Shown here: positions 5,801 to 7,588 of the stretch, piece after piece | How positions within the stretch are numbered: the stretch's first letter is position 1 | Layout of the letters: each line of letters opens with the position of its first letter | NCBI GenBank assembly: GCA_964429245.1 | Contig: CAYSBE010000114.1 | Coordinates: forward strand, 1 to 7,588 | Direction: 5' to 3' | Length of the DNA: 7,588 nt | Source: CAYSBE01 sp964429245 | GTDB lineage: Bacteria > Bacteroidota > Bacteroidia > UKL13-3 | Position numbers and translations under genes: made by a program | The notes under the pieces: generated by a model | The model's database searches: none | What the model was told of the DNA's origin: nothing | What the model saw: only the letters and a program-made list of their open reading frames with translations

Positions 5801-5845
5801 GCCTTTTCATGTTGAAAAATCCTGCTTAAATGTTGAATATTTAAT

Positions 5846-5853
5846 TAAGTTTG
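5846..5853 (+). promoter_or_regulatory. Candidate -7 promoter element for the nuo operon
   Basis: TAAGTTTG matches the Bacteroidota -7 consensus TAnnTTTG completely. Initiation would fall near 5860, about 18 bases before the nuoA ATG at 5878. No good TTTG -33 box lies at the expected 19-21 bp spacing; only a weak CTG near 5822 is present. The element sits in the 77-bp spacer after the preceding gene, so the complex I genes may have their own promoter even though the upstream pair reads in the same direction. Confidence 0.42.
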
Positions 5854-5877
5854 CACACCTCAAAACAAGCTTCAACT

Positions 5878-6240
5878 ATGTCTAACTCGATTGATTATAT
5901 AGCCCTACTGATTCAGTTTCTTGTAGGTGCCGGATTTGTAACAACTACATTGGTAGTTACGCATTATGCTGGTCCGAGACGAAAAACTGCCGATAAACTT
6001 GAAAGTTTTGAATGCGGAATTGAAAGTGTAGGCAATGCACGTTTACCATTCTCAATCAAATATTTTTTAGCTGCCATTCTTTTCGTCATGTTTGATGTTG
6101 AAGTCATTTTTATGTATCCATGGGCAGTAAATTTTAGGGCGTTAGGAGCAATTGGATTCATGGAGATGTTATTCTTCATGGGAACTTTATTAATCGGTTT
6201 CTTTTACATTCTTAAAAAAGGCGCCCTTAAATGGGAATAA
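5878..6240 (+). CDS. nuoA: NADH-quinone oxidoreductase subunit A (complex I)
   Basis: A membrane subunit of respiratory complex I, which couples electron transfer to quinone with ion pumping; 120 residues. Three transmembrane helices are visible: about 7-29, 60-80 and 90-112. The conserved loop DKLESFECGIES (about 41-52) and the signature FDVEVIFMYPWA (about 77-88) carry the acidic residues of the family. The cysteine in FECG belongs to the loop near the quinone chamber whose equivalent in mitochondrial ND3 reports the active/deactive state. The ATG at 5878 gives MSNSIDYIA; a TTG at 5851 would add nine residues but overlaps the -7 promoter element, so ATG is preferred. nuoB follows after 16 bp. 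Confidence 0.97.
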   Translation: MSNSIDYIALLIQFLVGAGFVTTTLVVTHYAGPRRKTADKLESFECGIESVGNARLPFSIKYFLAAILFVMFDVEVIFMYPWAVNFRALGAIGFMEMLFFMGTLLIGFFYILKKGALKWE

Positions 6241-6256
6241 TTATTATTTTAAATTT

Positions 6257-6802
6257 ATGTCTAAAGAATTAACCATATCAAAACCATTACCGGGCATAGA
6301 AGGCCCCGGTTTTTTGGCAACCTCATTTGATAAAGCAGTTGGGTTGGCTAGAGCCAATTCTATTTGGCCTTTGCCATTTGCTACTTCATGTTGTGGTATA
6401 GAGTTTATGTCAACTATGGCCTCTGATTATGATTTGGCACGTTTTGGTTCAGAGCGCATTAGTTTCTCTCCTCGACAAGCAGATTTACTTATTGTGGCTG
6501 GAACCATTGCAAAAAAAATGGGTCCGGTGCTTCGTCAGGTTTATCTGCAAATGGCTGAACCACGTTGGGTATTATCGGTTGGTGCTTGCGCATCAAGTGG
6601 TGGCATATTTGATACTTACTCTGTTTTACAAGGAATTGACAAGGTTATTCCTGTTGATGTATACGTACCAGGCTGCCCTCCCCGCCCTGAACAAATTATT
6701 GATGGCGTATTACAAATTCAAGAACTGGTAAAAAATGAACCTGTACGCAGAAGAAATTCATCAGAATACAAAGCCCTTTTATCCTCTTACGGAATCCAAT
6801 AA
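6257..6802 (+). CDS. nuoB: NADH-quinone oxidoreductase subunit B (complex I, cluster N2)
   Basis: The complex I subunit that binds N2, the terminal [4Fe-4S] cluster handing electrons to quinone; 181 residues. The four ligands are all present: the tandem pair C45-C46 in ATSCCGIEF, C111 in VGACASSGG, and C140 in VPGCPPRPE. Between them lie SPRQADLLIVAGT (71-83) and the EPRWVLSVG strand, as usual for the family. The short N-terminus MSKELTISKPLPGIEGPGF and the charged C-terminus (VRRRNSSEYK) are within the normal length range. The gene sits 16 bp after nuoA and 12 bp before nuoC, consistent with one polycistronic message. Its product should contact NuoD and NuoA at the quinone site. Confidence 0.98.
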   Translation: MSKELTISKPLPGIEGPGFLATSFDKAVGLARANSIWPLPFATSCCGIEFMSTMASDYDLARFGSERISFSPRQADLLIVAGTIAKKMGPVLRQVYLQMAEPRWVLSVGACASSGGIFDTYSVLQGIDKVIPVDVYVPGCPPRPEQIIDGVLQIQELVKNEPVRRRNSSEYKALLSSYGIQ

Positions 6803-6814
6803 TATTTAGGTAAT

Positions 6815-7318
6815 ATGGCTGTAGATAATCACTATATAATTGAAGAAGTAAAACTTGCGTTTGAAGCACAAATAGTTTCAATTGATGAGCCTTACGGTAT
6901 GCTAAATATCGTTGCAAAGCCAACCCCGGTAAACGATATGTTAAAGTGGTTCAAAGAGCACCAAACCATTAAAGCAGATTTCCTAACTGATATATGTGGT
7001 GCGCATTTCCCTGATTTAAAAGATGAAGAGCTTTGTGTAATTTATCATATTCAAAGCATGACAAATAATATTCGTGTGCGCATTAAAACTTTTATTCCGG
7101 TTTCAAACCCGATTATTCTAAGTGCCACAAATTTGTATGCATCCGCCAATTGGATGGAGCGAGAGACCTATGATTTTTATGGTATTTTATTTATGGGACA
7201 TCCAAGTCTAAAACGCATTTTGAATGTAGACGAGATGGATTATTTTCCATTAAGAAAAGAGTTTCCACTGGAGGACGCCACAAGAACAGACAAAGACGAT
7301 AGTTATTTCGGACGCTAA
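6815..7318 (+). CDS. nuoC: NADH-quinone oxidoreductase subunit C (complex I, 30 kDa subunit)
   Basis: A peripheral-arm subunit of complex I without its own cofactor; it packs against NuoD and stabilises the quinone module. It has 167 residues, typical for a stand-alone NuoC. The 30-kDa signature runs from ERETYDFYGILFMGHPSLKR (115-134) to FPLRKEFPLE (144-153). The preceding strands carry DFLTDICGAHFPD (55-67) and the VIYHIQSM stretch. It is not fused to NuoD, unlike the NuoCD fusion of E. coli. The stop is followed by a 14-bp spacer and nuoD. The start at 6815 is preceded by TTTAGG, a weak Shine-Dalgarno-like sequence. Confidence 0.97.
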   Translation: MAVDNHYIIEEVKLAFEAQIVSIDEPYGMLNIVAKPTPVNDMLKWFKEHQTIKADFLTDICGAHFPDLKDEELCVIYHIQSMTNNIRVRIKTFIPVSNPIILSATNLYASANWMERETYDFYGILFMGHPSLKRILNVDEMDYFPLRKEFPLEDATRTDKDDSYFGR

Positions 7319-7332
7319 TACCCATCAGTAAC

Positions 7333-7588
7333 ATGCAAGAGAATTACGGTAACCATATACAAGAAAACGTAGAGTACACTACACTTAACCTTGGCCCTAC
7401 CCACCCGGCCACCCATGGCATTTTTCAAAATATTCTAAAAATGGATGGTGAAATCATTATGGATGCCGAACAAACAGTTGGATACATTCACCGGGCGTTT
7501 GAAAAGATTGCAGAACGCAGGCCTTATTATCAAATCACTACCCTAACCGACCGCCTTAATTATTGCTCCTCTCCCATCAACAATATGG
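7333..7588 (+). CDS. nuoD: NADH-quinone oxidoreductase subunit D (complex I, 49 kDa subunit), 3' end cut by window edge
   Basis: The first 85 residues of the subunit that forms the quinone pocket with NuoB; family members are about 400 residues, so most lies beyond the window. The start ATG at 7333 gives MQENYGNHIQENVEYTTLNL, then GPTHPATHGIFQN (21-33), GYIHRAFEKIAERRPY (50-65) and TDRLNYCSSPINNM (72-85). H24 and H28 fall in the beta-loop that contacts the quinone headgroup in other complex I structures. Compared with the common GPQHPxTHG and HRGxEK forms, this protein has Thr for Gln and Ala for Gly; I believe related forms occur in Bacteroidota, but I cannot confirm it here. The reading frame is open to the window edge with one base left over. 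It follows nuoC by 14 bp. Confidence 0.95.
   Translation, partial: MQENYGNHIQENVEYTTLNLGPTHPATHGIFQNILKMDGEIIMDAEQTVGYIHRAFEKIAERRPYYQITTLTDRLNYCSSPINNM

Noticed and set aside
5851..5877. TTG start at 5851 for NuoA
   Set aside because: It would overlap the perfect -7 element TAAGTTTG and put the start codon upstream of the likely transcription start. The ATG at 5878 gives the usual NuoA N-terminus.

Overview
The window looks like a scaffold from an AT-rich Bacteroidota genome. The evidence is the set of gene families (a short LuxC-like acyl-CoA reductase divergent from an Alvin-type ferredoxin, a small protein resembling DUF6952 next to a thioredoxin-fold protein, a nuoA-B-C-D cluster with separate nuoC and nuoD), the near absence of Shine-Dalgarno sequences, and several matches to the Bacteroidota -33/-7 promoter (TTTG ... 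TAnnTTTG). No rRNA, tRNA, CRISPR array, integrase or transposase was seen. A 100-base run of N marks a scaffold join.

Layout. Positions 1-3131 hold three minus-strand genes: the N-terminal two-fifths or so of an M20D-type amidohydrolase (1-613), a Y-family translesion DNA polymerase (689-1996), and a LuxC-like acyl-CoA reductase (2121-3131). A divergent promoter region follows, interrupted by the N gap. The same 55 bp stand on both sides of the gap, so it is probably an assembly artefact and the true spacer is about 91 bp. Next come a dicluster ferredoxin (3378-3722, plus) with a strong intrinsic terminator, a heptanucleotide repeat tract (3787-3871), and a convergent minus-strand outer-membrane beta-barrel gene related to the BamA/Omp85 C-terminal domain (3942-5162).

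From 5231 to the end everything is on the plus strand: a thioredoxin-fold protein with a WCGTC site (5231-5545), a small conserved protein (5558-5800), then nuoA, nuoB, nuoC and the start of nuoD, preceded by a good -7 promoter element. NuoA is a membrane subunit of respiratory complex I; NuoB, C and D form the hydrophilic part that carries cluster N2 and the quinone site.

Most of the window is ordinary housekeeping sequence. I do not see a convincing new defence or mobile system. The items most worth a second look are the reductase/ferredoxin pair, the spurious-looking gap, the heptamer tract, the atypical thioredoxin with its small partner, and the cluster of dyads upstream of the polymerase.
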